7,050 nt of DNA from positions 1 through 7,050 of the forward strand of contig JAHEDB010000108.1 in the NCBI GenBank assembly GCA_024641465.1, in the 5' to 3' direction. The notes under the pieces are model-generated. The model searched no databases and had not been told where the DNA came from. It saw only the letters and a program-made list of their open reading frames with translations. Below are positions 1 to 5,646 of the stretch, in pieces; the stretch's first letter is position 1; each line of letters begins with the position of its first letter. The translations under genes were made by a program, and so were the position numbers. The stretch comes from Chromatiales bacterium. GTDB taxonomy: Bacteria; Pseudomonadota; Gammaproteobacteria; UBA6429; Thiohalophilaceae.

Positions 1-289
1 CACGGCCAAGCAAGAGGTCAAGGACTCCGGTACATCAACGACCTCGAAATACGAGGTCGCCACCACCGGTCTATATCTGGTCGGTCGGACAATCGGCTCT
101 GTTTATATAAAAGGCAAGGTCGGCGCCTCACATCAGTTGGTCAGCATCAACGATACAAGCACCCAGGAGACCACCCGTGGTTCATACGGTGCAGGCCTGG
201 GAATACGCCAGGGCGGCGCTATTCTGGAGATCGAGTACACCCAATATGGTGAAGACGTAACGATTGTCAGTGTTGGCTACGTCTTTTAA
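1..289 (+). CDS. Outer membrane beta-barrel protein, C-terminal part (5' end outside window)
   Basis: The reading frame is open from base 2 to a TAA at 287-289, giving 95 residues of a protein whose start lies before the window. The end has the pattern of an outer-membrane barrel: alternating polar and hydrophobic residues, glycine- and tyrosine-rich strands, and a last strand ending in VSVGYVF with the terminal Phe recognised by the BAM machinery. The strand GKVGASH and the hairpin ILEIEYTQYGEDV line up by eye with AKVGLFSW / LRVEWESYSDVG and AKAGVFNW / MRVEWEKYSGVG in the next two genes, so I read it as a third paralogue of the small OmpA/OMP_b-brl type. Such proteins sit in the outer membrane; the specific function (structural, adhesive or small pore) is unknown. 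No clear intrinsic terminator follows it. Confidence 0.75.
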   Translation, partial: TAKQEVKDSGTSTTSKYEVATTGLYLVGRTIGSVYIKGKVGASHQLVSINDTSTQETTRGSYGAGLGIRQGGAILEIEYTQYGEDVTIVSVGYVF

Positions 290-424
290 GTCCGGCTTTA
301 TCGACAGCGTAGGTCCACTCCCGGCGGTAAGCGATTGCCCAGGTCCGGTAAATCCTTTCCCCCTGAGCAGCCAATTTTCGTGGCTGGCCACATAAATGAC
401 CCGCGCCACGATAAATTCCATATA

Positions 425-456
425 TTGACCGTAAATGGCACAGTCATTGCTAATAT
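425..456 (+). promoter_or_regulatory. Candidate sigma70 promoter of the second barrel gene
   Basis: An extended -10 element is seen: TG at 448-449, one base, then TAATAT at 451-456. A -35-like TTGACC lies at 425-430. The spacing of 20 bases is long, so the extended -10 would carry most of the activity. Transcription would start near 463, giving a leader of about 30 bases that contains the AAGGA ribosome site. This is inferred from consensus matching only. Confidence 0.4.
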
Positions 457-478
457 TTATCTATTTTCGTAAACATCC

Positions 479-483
479 AAGGA
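479..483 (+). promoter_or_regulatory. Shine-Dalgarno AAGGA that sets the start of the second barrel gene
   Basis: AAGGA lies 8 bases before the ATG at 492 but only 2 bases before the in-frame ATG at 486, which favours 492. The still earlier in-frame ATG at 435 falls inside the proposed promoter and is unlikely to be used. Confidence 0.55.
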
Positions 484-491
484 TCATGACA

Positions 492-1031
492 ATGCACAAG
501 TACAGCCGACACCTATCCGTATTCATTTTATGCCTGCCGCTTATGCTGCCACTCCAGGCCCGGGCCGCTGCCGGCGCCTATGTCGGGATCAGTGCGGGTC
601 AGGCCACCCTCAAAAATCAGGGCAGTCCCGACGAAACCGCTATCGGTTATAAATTCTTTGGCGGCCTGCAGGCCACCGGGCCGTTTGCCGTCGAGGTCAG
701 TCACGTCAATCTGGGTAAATATTATAAAGACACCGCCAATGCCCTCGAGGTTAGCGGTAATGCTCTGCACCTGGTCGGCAAATTGCCCTTTAGTGCCCGT
801 TTAGCCGCACTGGCCAAGGTAGGCCTGTTTAGCTGGGACGTGCAATATAACGGCTCGACGGCATCCACTACCGGAACTGACACCACATACGGTTTTGCCA
901 TGACCTATATCCTGCTAACGGGCCAGACATTACGGGTTGAATGGGAGAGCTATTCCGATGTTGGCAAGGTGAATAACTACAGTGGACGCGATATGAATTT
1001 GATCTCGATCGGTCTCAGTATCAGCTTCTAA
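492..1031 (+). CDS. Small outer membrane beta-barrel protein (OmpA-like / OMP_b-brl type)
   Basis: This encodes about 179 residues. The start at 492 is chosen by the AAGGA site. The N-terminus is a typical Sec signal peptide: basic MHKYSR, a hydrophobic stretch at about 8-21, and a likely cut after ARA at about residue 25. The mature part has short amphipathic strands (GAYVGISAG, FAVEVSHVNLG, ALAKVGLFSW, TLRVEWESYSDVG) and ends LISIGLSISF, with the C-terminal Phe expected of a barrel assembled by BAM. The length fits an eight-stranded barrel. It is clearly similar to the next gene and to the partial gene before it. No OmpA-type peptidoglycan-binding domain follows, so it is a bare barrel in the outer membrane. 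Substrate and role cannot be told. Its own promoter and a strong terminator at 1081-1107 suggest a single-gene transcript. Confidence 0.85.
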   Translation: MHKYSRHLSVFILCLPLMLPLQARAAAGAYVGISAGQATLKNQGSPDETAIGYKFFGGLQATGPFAVEVSHVNLGKYYKDTANALEVSGNALHLVGKLPFSARLAALAKVGLFSWDVQYNGSTASTTGTDTTYGFAMTYILLTGQTLRVEWESYSDVGKVNNYSGRDMNLISIGLSISF

Positions 1032-1080
1032 AGCCGGTTACCGTATTCTACTAATAATAATCTCGGCAATGGACAGCACT

Positions 1081-1107
1081 GCCCCGGCCTAAAACCGGGG
1101 CTTTTTT
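1081..1107 (+). terminator. Rho-independent terminator of the second barrel gene
   Basis: A perfect 7-bp GC stem (GCCCCGG at 1081-1087, CCGGGGC at 1095-1101) with a 7-base loop is followed directly by six T. It lies about 50 bases after the stop codon at 1031, in the right orientation. Confidence 0.9.
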
Positions 1108-1191
1108 ATCGATCAAAACTGTGAGATGAATCCAGTTTGCCAACTAAACCAGAACAGGCGTGTGTTTTCAGGAATGTCTGAACACTGTGTT

Positions 1192-1245
1192 GTAGGGTGC
1201 GTCCCACGCACCATTTCCCCCGGCGGTGCGCAGGGCGCACCCTAC
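1192..1245. repeat. Inverted pair of REP elements (BIME-like), GTAG type
   Basis: The left unit is GTAG (1192-1195) followed by the hairpin GGTGCG-TCCCA-CGCACC (1196-1212). The right unit is its mirror: hairpin GGTGCG-CAGGG-CGCACC (1225-1241) followed by CTAC (1242-1245). The outer 10 bases at each end (1192-1201 and 1236-1245) are perfect inverted complements, so the whole 54 bases can also fold as one long imperfect stem. A GTAG or GGAG tetranucleotide beside a short hairpin is the known hallmark of REP elements mobilised by RAYT (TnpA_REP, Y1 transposase) proteins; paired inverted units are called BIMEs. No RAYT gene is in the window, so it would have to act in trans. The copy lies outside genes, as such elements usually do. 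Confidence 0.8.
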
Positions 1246-1295
1246 CTTAGTTAATCAGAGATTTCTAAAAATAATATACGTTAGTGGCATATTTA

Positions 1296-1325
1296 TTGCT
1301 CTTTACATTTAACATCGAATTTAAT
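1296..1325 (+). promoter_or_regulatory. Weak candidate promoter of the third barrel gene
   Basis: TTGCTC (1296-1301) and TTTAAT (1320-1325) are separated by 18 bases in an AT-rich stretch ahead of the gene. The -10 matches five of six consensus bases, but the -35 is poor. Other AT-rich hexamers nearby could serve instead. Confidence 0.25.
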
Positions 1326-1376
1326 TCAACACACCGTTTCATCATAAACAAGCAGATTGATGCAGGAGAACACAGC

Positions 1377-1901
1377 ATGAACATCAGGCAGAACACCCTA
1401 CTCGGCATATTTTTCATTTTCTCACTCATGTGGTCTGCGGCGAGTAGCGCGTCATCCCTGCTCGGCATTTACGCCGGGGCCAGCGTCGGCCGGGCCGAGG
1501 TCGCCAATACCAGCCCGAAGTTGGATTCGACCGCCACCAAGGTCTATGCCGGTTACCGCATCCTCGGACCGCTCGCGATAGAAGTAGCGAAGGTCAACCT
1601 GGGTGAGTTTGGCTCGACACCGGTAAAAATTGATGGTGTGTCGGCCGATGCCGTGCTCTATCTGCCGGCCGGTTTGATCAATGTCTTTGCCAAGGCCGGG
1701 GTATTCAACTGGAATGCCGACTATAACGGCACCATTCCGGCCAATAACGGTGTCGACTCCAAATTCGGTTTCGGTGTGGAATACAATCTCCTGCTCAACG
1801 TTGATATGCGGGTAGAGTGGGAAAAATACAGCGGCGTTGGCGGTGCGAACATCAATGAAAATATCAGCCTGCTTACCATCGGCGTAAACATCGCCTTCTA
1901 G
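1377..1901 (+). CDS. Small outer membrane beta-barrel protein, paralogue of the preceding gene
   Basis: This encodes about 174 residues. The start at 1377 is set by AGGAGA at 1364-1369, 7 bases before the ATG; the longer in-frame version from 1284 has no ribosome site and would bury the signal peptide. Residues 1-25 form a Sec signal peptide (MNIRQN, hydrophobic LLGIFFIFSLMW, likely cut after SSA). The mature part starts with the strand LLGIYAGASVG and follows the same plan as the neighbour: LAIEVAKVNLG, VFAKAGVFNW, a loop with DYNGT, MRVEWEKYSGVG, and a last strand ISLLTIGVNIAF ending in Phe. The shared NLG, AK.G.F.W, DYNG/QYNG and RVEWE.YS.VG motifs indicate gene duplication. It is predicted to be an eight-stranded outer membrane barrel of unknown role. 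A hairpin at 1934-1965 follows it. Confidence 0.87.
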   Translation: MNIRQNTLLGIFFIFSLMWSAASSASSLLGIYAGASVGRAEVANTSPKLDSTATKVYAGYRILGPLAIEVAKVNLGEFGSTPVKIDGVSADAVLYLPAGLINVFAKAGVFNWNADYNGTIPANNGVDSKFGFGVEYNLLLNVDMRVEWEKYSGVGGANINENISLLTIGVNIAF

Positions 1902-1933
1902 CGTTGTAGTGCTACGGCCTATCGGGTAAGTGT

Positions 1934-1965
1934 CAAAAGACGGACATGCCAATGTCCGTCTTTTG
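1934..1965 (+). terminator. Perfect hairpin, likely terminator between the third barrel gene and coq7
   Basis: A 13-bp perfect stem (AAAAGACGGACAT at 1935-1947 with its complement at 1952-1964), extended to 14 bp by C1934-G1965, closes on the 4-base loop GCCA. The A and T runs lie inside the stem, so it could act as an intrinsic terminator in both directions. It sits 32 bases after the barrel stop and about 40 before the coq7 start. Confidence 0.75.
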
Positions 1966-1968
1966 TGC

Positions 1969-1997
1969 TTGAAGCGCCCCCCTCTATCTTGTATCTT
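1969..1997 (+). promoter_or_regulatory. Candidate coq7 promoter
   Basis: TTGAAG (1969-1974) and TATCTT (1992-1997) are 17 bases apart, each matching four of six sigma70 consensus bases. The start of transcription would fall almost on the coq7 ATG at 2005. The match is modest and is supported mainly by its position between the hairpin and the gene. Confidence 0.3.
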
Positions 1998-2004
1998 TCC
2001 CGAC

Positions 2005-2649
2005 ATGCACAACCGCCAATACAGCCCGCTCGATAAACTCATCCAGCAACTCGATGCCGGCCTGCGCACGGTATTCGGCAAACCACCGCTGACCGAACGC
2101 CCCAATCCGGCCGACCGAGAAACCGAATCGGACCTTGCCGCGACCGACAAGGTCCTGGCGGGCAGATTGATGCGTATCAATCACGCCGGTGAAGTCTCAG
2201 CCCAGGGACTCTATCAGGGACAGGCCCTCACCGCCCGCCTGCCGGAGGTGCGTGAAAAAATGGAACGGGCGGCGCTGGAGGAAAACGATCACCTGGCCTG
2301 GTGCGAACAACGCTGCAAGGAACTGGGCACCCACACCAGCCTGCTGAGTCCCTTCTGGTATGCAGGTTCACTCAGTATTGGCGCCATCGCCGGTCTGGCC
2401 GGCGATAAGTGGAGTCTGGGATTTGTCGCTGAGACCGAACATCAGGTCGTGCGCCACCTGGACAGTCACATGGCACAGATCAATCCACAGGATAAAAAGA
2501 GTCATGCCATCCTGGCGCAGATGAAAGAGGACGAGGCGCAGCATGCCACCACGGCCCTGCACGCCGGTGGTGCTCAACTGCCCCTGCCGGTGAAAACCCT
2601 CATGGGCCTGACCTCCAAAGTCATGACCCGGGCAGCCTTCTGGATCTAA
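2005..2649 (+). CDS. coq7: 3-demethoxyubiquinol 3-hydroxylase, di-iron Coq7
   Basis: This encodes 214 residues from the ATG at 2005, which gives the family N-terminus YSPLDKLIQQLDAGLRTVF; an upstream in-frame ATG at 1930 lies in the terminator hairpin. The enzyme hydroxylates 2-polyprenyl-3-methyl-6-methoxy-benzoquinol, the step before the last methylation in ubiquinone synthesis, at the inner face of the membrane. It does the job of the flavoprotein UbiF of E. coli by a different chemistry. The carboxylate-bridged di-iron ligands are all visible: E63 (in NHAGEV), E93 and H96 (EENDH), E145 (ETEH), and E177 and H180 (EDEAQH). GLYQGQALTARLPEVRE and HLAWCEQR are also family signatures. The length is normal. 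No Shine-Dalgarno is seen before the start. It converges with speD 14 bases downstream, and the same neighbour is found in Pseudomonas. Confidence 0.96.
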   Translation: MHNRQYSPLDKLIQQLDAGLRTVFGKPPLTERPNPADRETESDLAATDKVLAGRLMRINHAGEVSAQGLYQGQALTARLPEVREKMERAALEENDHLAWCEQRCKELGTHTSLLSPFWYAGSLSIGAIAGLAGDKWSLGFVAETEHQVVRHLDSHMAQINPQDKKSHAILAQMKEDEAQHATTALHAGGAQLPLPVKTLMGLTSKVMTRAAFWI

Positions 2650-2666
2650 ACCCCGGCAAGGGTTTA
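2647..2666. terminator. Shared palindrome containing the stop codons of coq7 and speD
   Basis: TAAACCC (2647-2653) and GGGTTTA (2660-2666) form a perfect 7-bp inverted repeat around the loop CGGCAA. The left arm begins with the coq7 stop TAA and the right arm ends with the complement of the speD stop TAA. It can fold in both transcripts. It lacks a T-run beyond the stem, so it is a weak intrinsic terminator at best; it may mark the end of both messages or protect their 3' ends. Confidence 0.45.
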
Positions 2667-3467
2667 CTTGACGATATTGCTACCGTAAAAAATCTCCAGC
2701 ATTTCCTTTTTCAAACGCTTGCGGATCTTCTTCTGCACGGAGGGCTTCAGGTCGGAGGCTTCCATTCCGAACAGGTATTCATTCAATTCGATACCCTTTA
2801 GCATCATCTTGGTATGGAAAAGATTTTCCTGATACACATTCACATCGATCATCTGATACAGGTTCTTGGTATCCCGGGCGATAAAATTCTGGATTGAATT
2901 GATCTTGTGATCGATATAGTGCTTGCGGCCACTGATATCGCGGGTAAACCCCCGCACCCGGTAATCCATGATGACGATATCCGAATCAAAACTGTGGATC
3001 AGATAGTTCAGGGCGCGCAGCGGTGAAATACGGCCACAGGTGGAAACATCGATATCGGCGCGGAAGGTGCTGATGCCACTATCGGGGTGACTCTCCGGAT
3101 AGGTATGCACCGTGATGTGGCTCTTGTCGAGATGGGCCACCACGGCCTCGGGCAAGGGACCGGGGGTCTCGTCATTGGTGATATGTTCCGACATCACCGG
3201 TTCTTCGGAGATCAACATGGTGACGCTGGCGCCCTGGGGATCATAGTCCTGGTGGGCGATATTGAGGATATTCGCGCCGATAATATTCGCGACCTCGGTC
3301 AATATGCCGGTCAGGCGCTCGGCATTATATTCCTCATCGATATATTCGATATACGCGTTTTGCTGCTCAGGGGTTTCCGCATAGTTGATATCGTAGATAT
3401 TAAAACTTAACGTCTTGGTCAGGTTGTTAAAACCATGCAACTTTATTTTTTTGTTACGGGTTGTCAT
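2664..3467 (-). CDS. speD: S-adenosylmethionine decarboxylase proenzyme, E. coli-type pyruvoyl enzyme
   Basis: This encodes 267 residues, close to the E. coli enzyme. It decarboxylates S-adenosylmethionine to supply the aminopropyl donor for spermidine synthesis in the cytoplasm. The proenzyme cuts itself between K115 and S116 in AHLDKSHITVHTYPES, and S116 becomes the pyruvoyl group. C144 in VSTCG matches the catalytic Cys, and H121 lies in the HTYPES motif. Other strong family segments are KLHGFNNLTKTLSF near the start, IIGANILNIA, PQGASVTMLISEEP, DYRVRGFTRDI and VDVN-like VNVYQENLFHTKM. GAGGT at 3476-3480 lies 8 bases before the ATG. The VOC gene ends 14 bases upstream, so the two are very likely co-transcribed and possibly translationally coupled. 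No spermidine synthase gene (speE) is in the window. The C-terminal 20 residues are unusually Lys/Arg-rich (KKIRKRLKKEM). Confidence 0.96.
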   Translation of the reverse strand: MTTRNKKIKLHGFNNLTKTLSFNIYDINYAETPEQQNAYIEYIDEEYNAERLTGILTEVANIIGANILNIAHQDYDPQGASVTMLISEEPVMSEHITNDETPGPLPEAVVAHLDKSHITVHTYPESHPDSGISTFRADIDVSTCGRISPLRALNYLIHSFDSDIVIMDYRVRGFTRDISGRKHYIDHKINSIQNFIARDTKNLYQMIDVNVYQENLFHTKMMLKGIELNEYLFGMEASDLKPSVQKKIRKRLKKEMLEIFYGSNIVK

Positions 3468-3481
3468 CGGTACTTACCTCA

Positions 3482-3871
3482 CTACGAAACCAATGGCGGG
3501 TGAAAGATCATCTGTACGGCATTGCCGTCAGGGTCAAGGCAATAAAAACTGCGCGCGCCATCACGATGGGTCCTGGGTGAGGTCTTGATGGTGACCCCGT
3601 GCCCGGACAAGAACGCGTGCCAGGCATCGACATCGTCGGGCCGATTGAGAATAAATCCCAGGTGGTCCAGCCGTTGCGGTCCGTTGGCCAACTCAGTGGC
3701 GCGGTGCAGGGCCAGATTGTCATTACCAGAGGTCAGATAGACGTTGTCGGTATCGGGCCGCCATTCGACCCGCATACCCAGCAGCCCCTCATAGAACTGC
3801 TCGCAGGTTTCCAGATCCTGTACATAGAGGGCCACGTGGCGCATGCCTGCGGTAGGTGGGGGTCTGGTCAT
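3482..3871 (-). CDS. VOC-fold protein (glyoxalase/bleomycin-resistance/dioxygenase superfamily)
   Basis: This encodes 129 residues if it starts at 3871. A start at Met10, just before RHVALYV, would also keep the whole domain, and neither has a strong ribosome site (only GAGA about 10 bases before the first). Two beta-alpha-beta-beta-beta modules are visible: about 11-57 (RHVALYVQDLETCEQFYEGLLGM ... LALHRA) and about 69-125 (LDHLGFIL ... SFYCLDPDGNAVQMIFHPP). VOC proteins usually bind a divalent metal with two His and one or two Glu. H12 and H70 fit, with H56 a possible third. The Glu normally found after DPDGN is Gln (Q120), so metal binding may be altered. Substrate cannot be deduced; candidates in the superfamily include lactoylglutathione lyase-like enzymes, extradiol dioxygenases and antibiotic-binding proteins. 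It lies 14 bases upstream of speD in the same direction. It is not part of the Pseudomonas version of this block as I recall it. Confidence 0.85.
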   Translation of the reverse strand: MTRPPPTAGMRHVALYVQDLETCEQFYEGLLGMRVEWRPDTDNVYLTSGNDNLALHRATELANGPQRLDHLGFILNRPDDVDAWHAFLSGHGVTIKTSPRTHRDGARSFYCLDPDGNAVQMIFHPPLVS

Positions 3872-3902
3872 TCGGTTGCTGTCTCATATTCTCTGCGCCA
3901 AC

Positions 3903-3957
3903 TGAGGCGGGGTCGGTTATTTTACGAAAAACCCCCGCCCCTTGCTCAGATTTTTTT
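3903..3957 (+). terminator. GC-rich hairpin with T-run between VOC and DUF885 genes (orientation puzzling)
   Basis: GGCGGGG (3906-3912) pairs with CCCCGCC (3933-3939) around a 20-base loop that can itself pair partly (TTTT with AAAA). TGAG (3903-3906) and CTCA (3945-3948) may extend it. Seven T follow at 3951-3957 on the plus strand. That makes it look like a terminator for plus-strand transcription, although the flanking genes are on the minus strand. In the minus direction the stem has no T-run after it. It may block antisense transcripts, or simply be an mRNA structure between DUF885 and VOC. Confidence 0.4.
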
Positions 3958-3971
3958 GGACATTTCATGGC

Positions 3972-5600
3972 TCAGACGTGAAAAACCTGCCGCCGCACGC
4001 TCTCCCACAGCGGTTTACCGAAGCGACTGCGGACCACAAACGGCAAGGCAATGGAGCCGGCCGAGAGCAGCTTGTCATGGAAGTCCTTCAGCTCAAATGT
4101 CTGATTGACCGTCTTGAGGCGCTCGCGGGTGGCATTGATCAGGGCCCAGCCCGTGCCATAGCCCATCGGTACGCCGGGGGCCTGGGTGTACCAGCTCAGT
4201 TCCGCCATGGCCTCGGCACGACTGAAACCCAGCATCGACTGCATTTTCTCGGCCGCCTGTTCGATGCCCAGACCGCGAGTCTGTAACTCCACATCGAGCA
4301 TCACGCGCAGGGCGCGCCACAGGCGGTCCTTCAATAGCACAAAGGCCGATTCGGGATCATCCAGAAAACCCGCCTCGCACATCAGTTGTTCACAGTACAG
4401 CGCCCAGCCCTCATACAGGGTGGCTGAGGCATTGATCAGGCGCGGCAGGGTATTGGAGGTATGACACAGGTTGGCGGTGACAAACTGCAGGTGGTGTCCC
4501 GGCCACGCCTCGTGCACACAGGTGTGCCTGAGGCTGATGGAATTATGTTCCCCCAGCTGTCCCAGAGGGGAAGGCGTCACATAGTAATGACCGACCTGTT
4601 CGGGGTCGTTGGGCGGCGGATCCAGATAGGCGGCGAAGGGGATCACGTGGCGTAAAAATACCGGTGTCTCGACCACCTTCAGTTGTTCCCGCGCCGGGAT
4701 CGACACCAGCTGTTTATCAATCACAAACTGTTTCGCGGCTTCCATCGCCTCCCGGTAGCGGCTGATCAAATCGGTTTTCACGGATGGCTGAGACTGCAAC
4801 GAGGCCGTCATGGCAGCGATATCGCCGTCCCCGCGCAGGCGGTGTGTCACCTCACGCAATTCGGTCAGGGTCTTGGTAAATAACTCTTCACCAAACCGGT
4901 GCAGGGTATCGGCATCGATATCCAGGTAGTGACGATGCGATAGCAGCATATTGTAATAATCCAGTCCGCGGGCGAAATCACCCCGCGCATGGGGCTTGAT
5001 ATCCGATTCCAGAAAGCGGGCATAGTCTTCCACGGCGTGGGCCGCCCCTTCCAGTAACTGGGCGATTCCGTAACGGGACAATTCCGGGTGATGTTCCAGA
5101 CTCCTGAAATACTGCGCACCCTGGCGGGCCTCGGTAATGGCGGATTCGAGCCAGATGGCCGGGATCTGTTCCGGCTCCTCCATCAACTGTGAACGGGCGC
5201 CGCGCAGGTAGTCCGGAATGGCCCGCAGGCGTGCGGTAAAGGCCGCCTTCAAATCCGCCACCGGCCGGATCGTCAATTGATAAATGGCGTGGACCGGCAG
5301 ATAGCGCCCCGGGTCGCGCATGCGCCAGTCACACTCATCCATATCCTTCATGTCAAGCATGACCCGGCCGCGCATCAGGGCCAGATCGATTTTTTGCTCA
5401 TCTTTCAGATCGTCTTCATCAAATTCATCCAGCGCTGACAGCAGCTTTTCGTGCAGGGTGATCAGGGCGCCTCGCTCATCCGAGCCATAGGGGCGAAGTA
5501 ATTCACTGTACCCCTCGACACCAAAATCCACCGCCACCTCCGGATAGAAGCGGAACCAGGCGCGATAGTAGGTATCAATCACTTGGGAGAGATTGGACAT
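3972..5600 (-). CDS. DUF885 family protein, putative zinc metallopeptidase
   Basis: This encodes 542 residues, a full-length DUF885 protein. The largely helical N-terminal two thirds lead to a metallopeptidase-like core: H363-E364-A-W-P-G-H369 followed by H370. It resembles HExxH but has two extra residues between the catalytic Glu and the second His. Next comes YEGWALYCEQ, with E397 or E404 as likely third zinc ligand. Further family marks are the segment PGVPMGYGTG (475-484), where many relatives have a PG....Y motif, and a C-terminal FHDKLLSAGSIALPFV. No signal peptide or membrane segment is seen, so it is probably cytoplasmic, whereas many relatives are secreted or lipoproteins. The biological substrate is unknown and peptidase activity is inferred from the motif. 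GAGA lies 7 bases before the ATG. The osmC gene ends 46 bases upstream on the same strand, so the two may share a transcript. Confidence 0.9.
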   Translation of the reverse strand: MSNLSQVIDTYYRAWFRFYPEVAVDFGVEGYSELLRPYGSDERGALITLHEKLLSALDEFDEDDLKDEQKIDLALMRGRVMLDMKDMDECDWRMRDPGRYLPVHAIYQLTIRPVADLKAAFTARLRAIPDYLRGARSQLMEEPEQIPAIWLESAITEARQGAQYFRSLEHHPELSRYGIAQLLEGAAHAVEDYARFLESDIKPHARGDFARGLDYYNMLLSHRHYLDIDADTLHRFGEELFTKTLTELREVTHRLRGDGDIAAMTASLQSQPSVKTDLISRYREAMEAAKQFVIDKQLVSIPAREQLKVVETPVFLRHVIPFAAYLDPPPNDPEQVGHYYVTPSPLGQLGEHNSISLRHTCVHEAWPGHHLQFVTANLCHTSNTLPRLINASATLYEGWALYCEQLMCEAGFLDDPESAFVLLKDRLWRALRVMLDVELQTRGLGIEQAAEKMQSMLGFSRAEAMAELSWYTQAPGVPMGYGTGWALINATRERLKTVNQTFELKDFHDKLLSAGSIALPFVVRSRFGKPLWESVRRQVFHV

Positions 5601-5646
5601 GTTATTTTCTCGACGTCGTTATTTAATTTAGATTGAAAGGCTGGAT

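Larger units (their letters stand above)
290..491. other. Intergenic region between first and second barrel genes
   Basis: This stretch of about 200 bases holds the proposed promoter of the second barrel gene near its right end. It also has a short inverted repeat, GTGGC-TG-GCCAC, around 380-391, too small to interpret. No convincing terminator is seen for the first gene. The minus strand is open in more than one frame here but has no supported gene. Confidence 0.5.
1032..1376. other. 345-base intergenic region between second and third barrel genes
   Basis: No gene is supported here. From left to right it holds the terminator at 1081-1107, a weak palindrome (AAACTG at 1116-1121 with CAGTTT at 1133-1138), an imperfect hairpin at about 1162-1185, an inverted REP pair at 1192-1245, an AT-rich stretch with a weak candidate promoter for the third barrel gene, and that gene's ribosome site at 1364-1369. 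Confidence 0.7.

Noticed and set aside
268..421. Minus-strand reading frames with fairly protein-like sequence, including one starting at 421
   Set aside because: They overlap the end of the first barrel gene, change frame to keep a plausible sequence, lack a ribosome site and resemble no family I know.
1120..1135. Possible CRP site TGTGA-N6-TCCAG
   Set aside because: Only one half-site is good, and it lies about 240 bases from the next start codon, so it is not listed as a feature.
1452..2180. Long minus-strand open frame opposite the third barrel gene and coq7
   Set aside because: It covers two well-supported plus-strand genes and the hairpin between them, and its composition is that of an antisense shadow.
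3087..3410. Plus-strand open frame opposite speD, rich in Ile, Gly and Asp
   Set aside because: It is the complement of a clearly recognised speD and has no signals of its own.
5611..5618. Perfect 8-base palindrome CGACGTCG upstream of the DUF885 gene
   Set aside because: It is short enough to occur by chance and matches no operator I can name with confidence.
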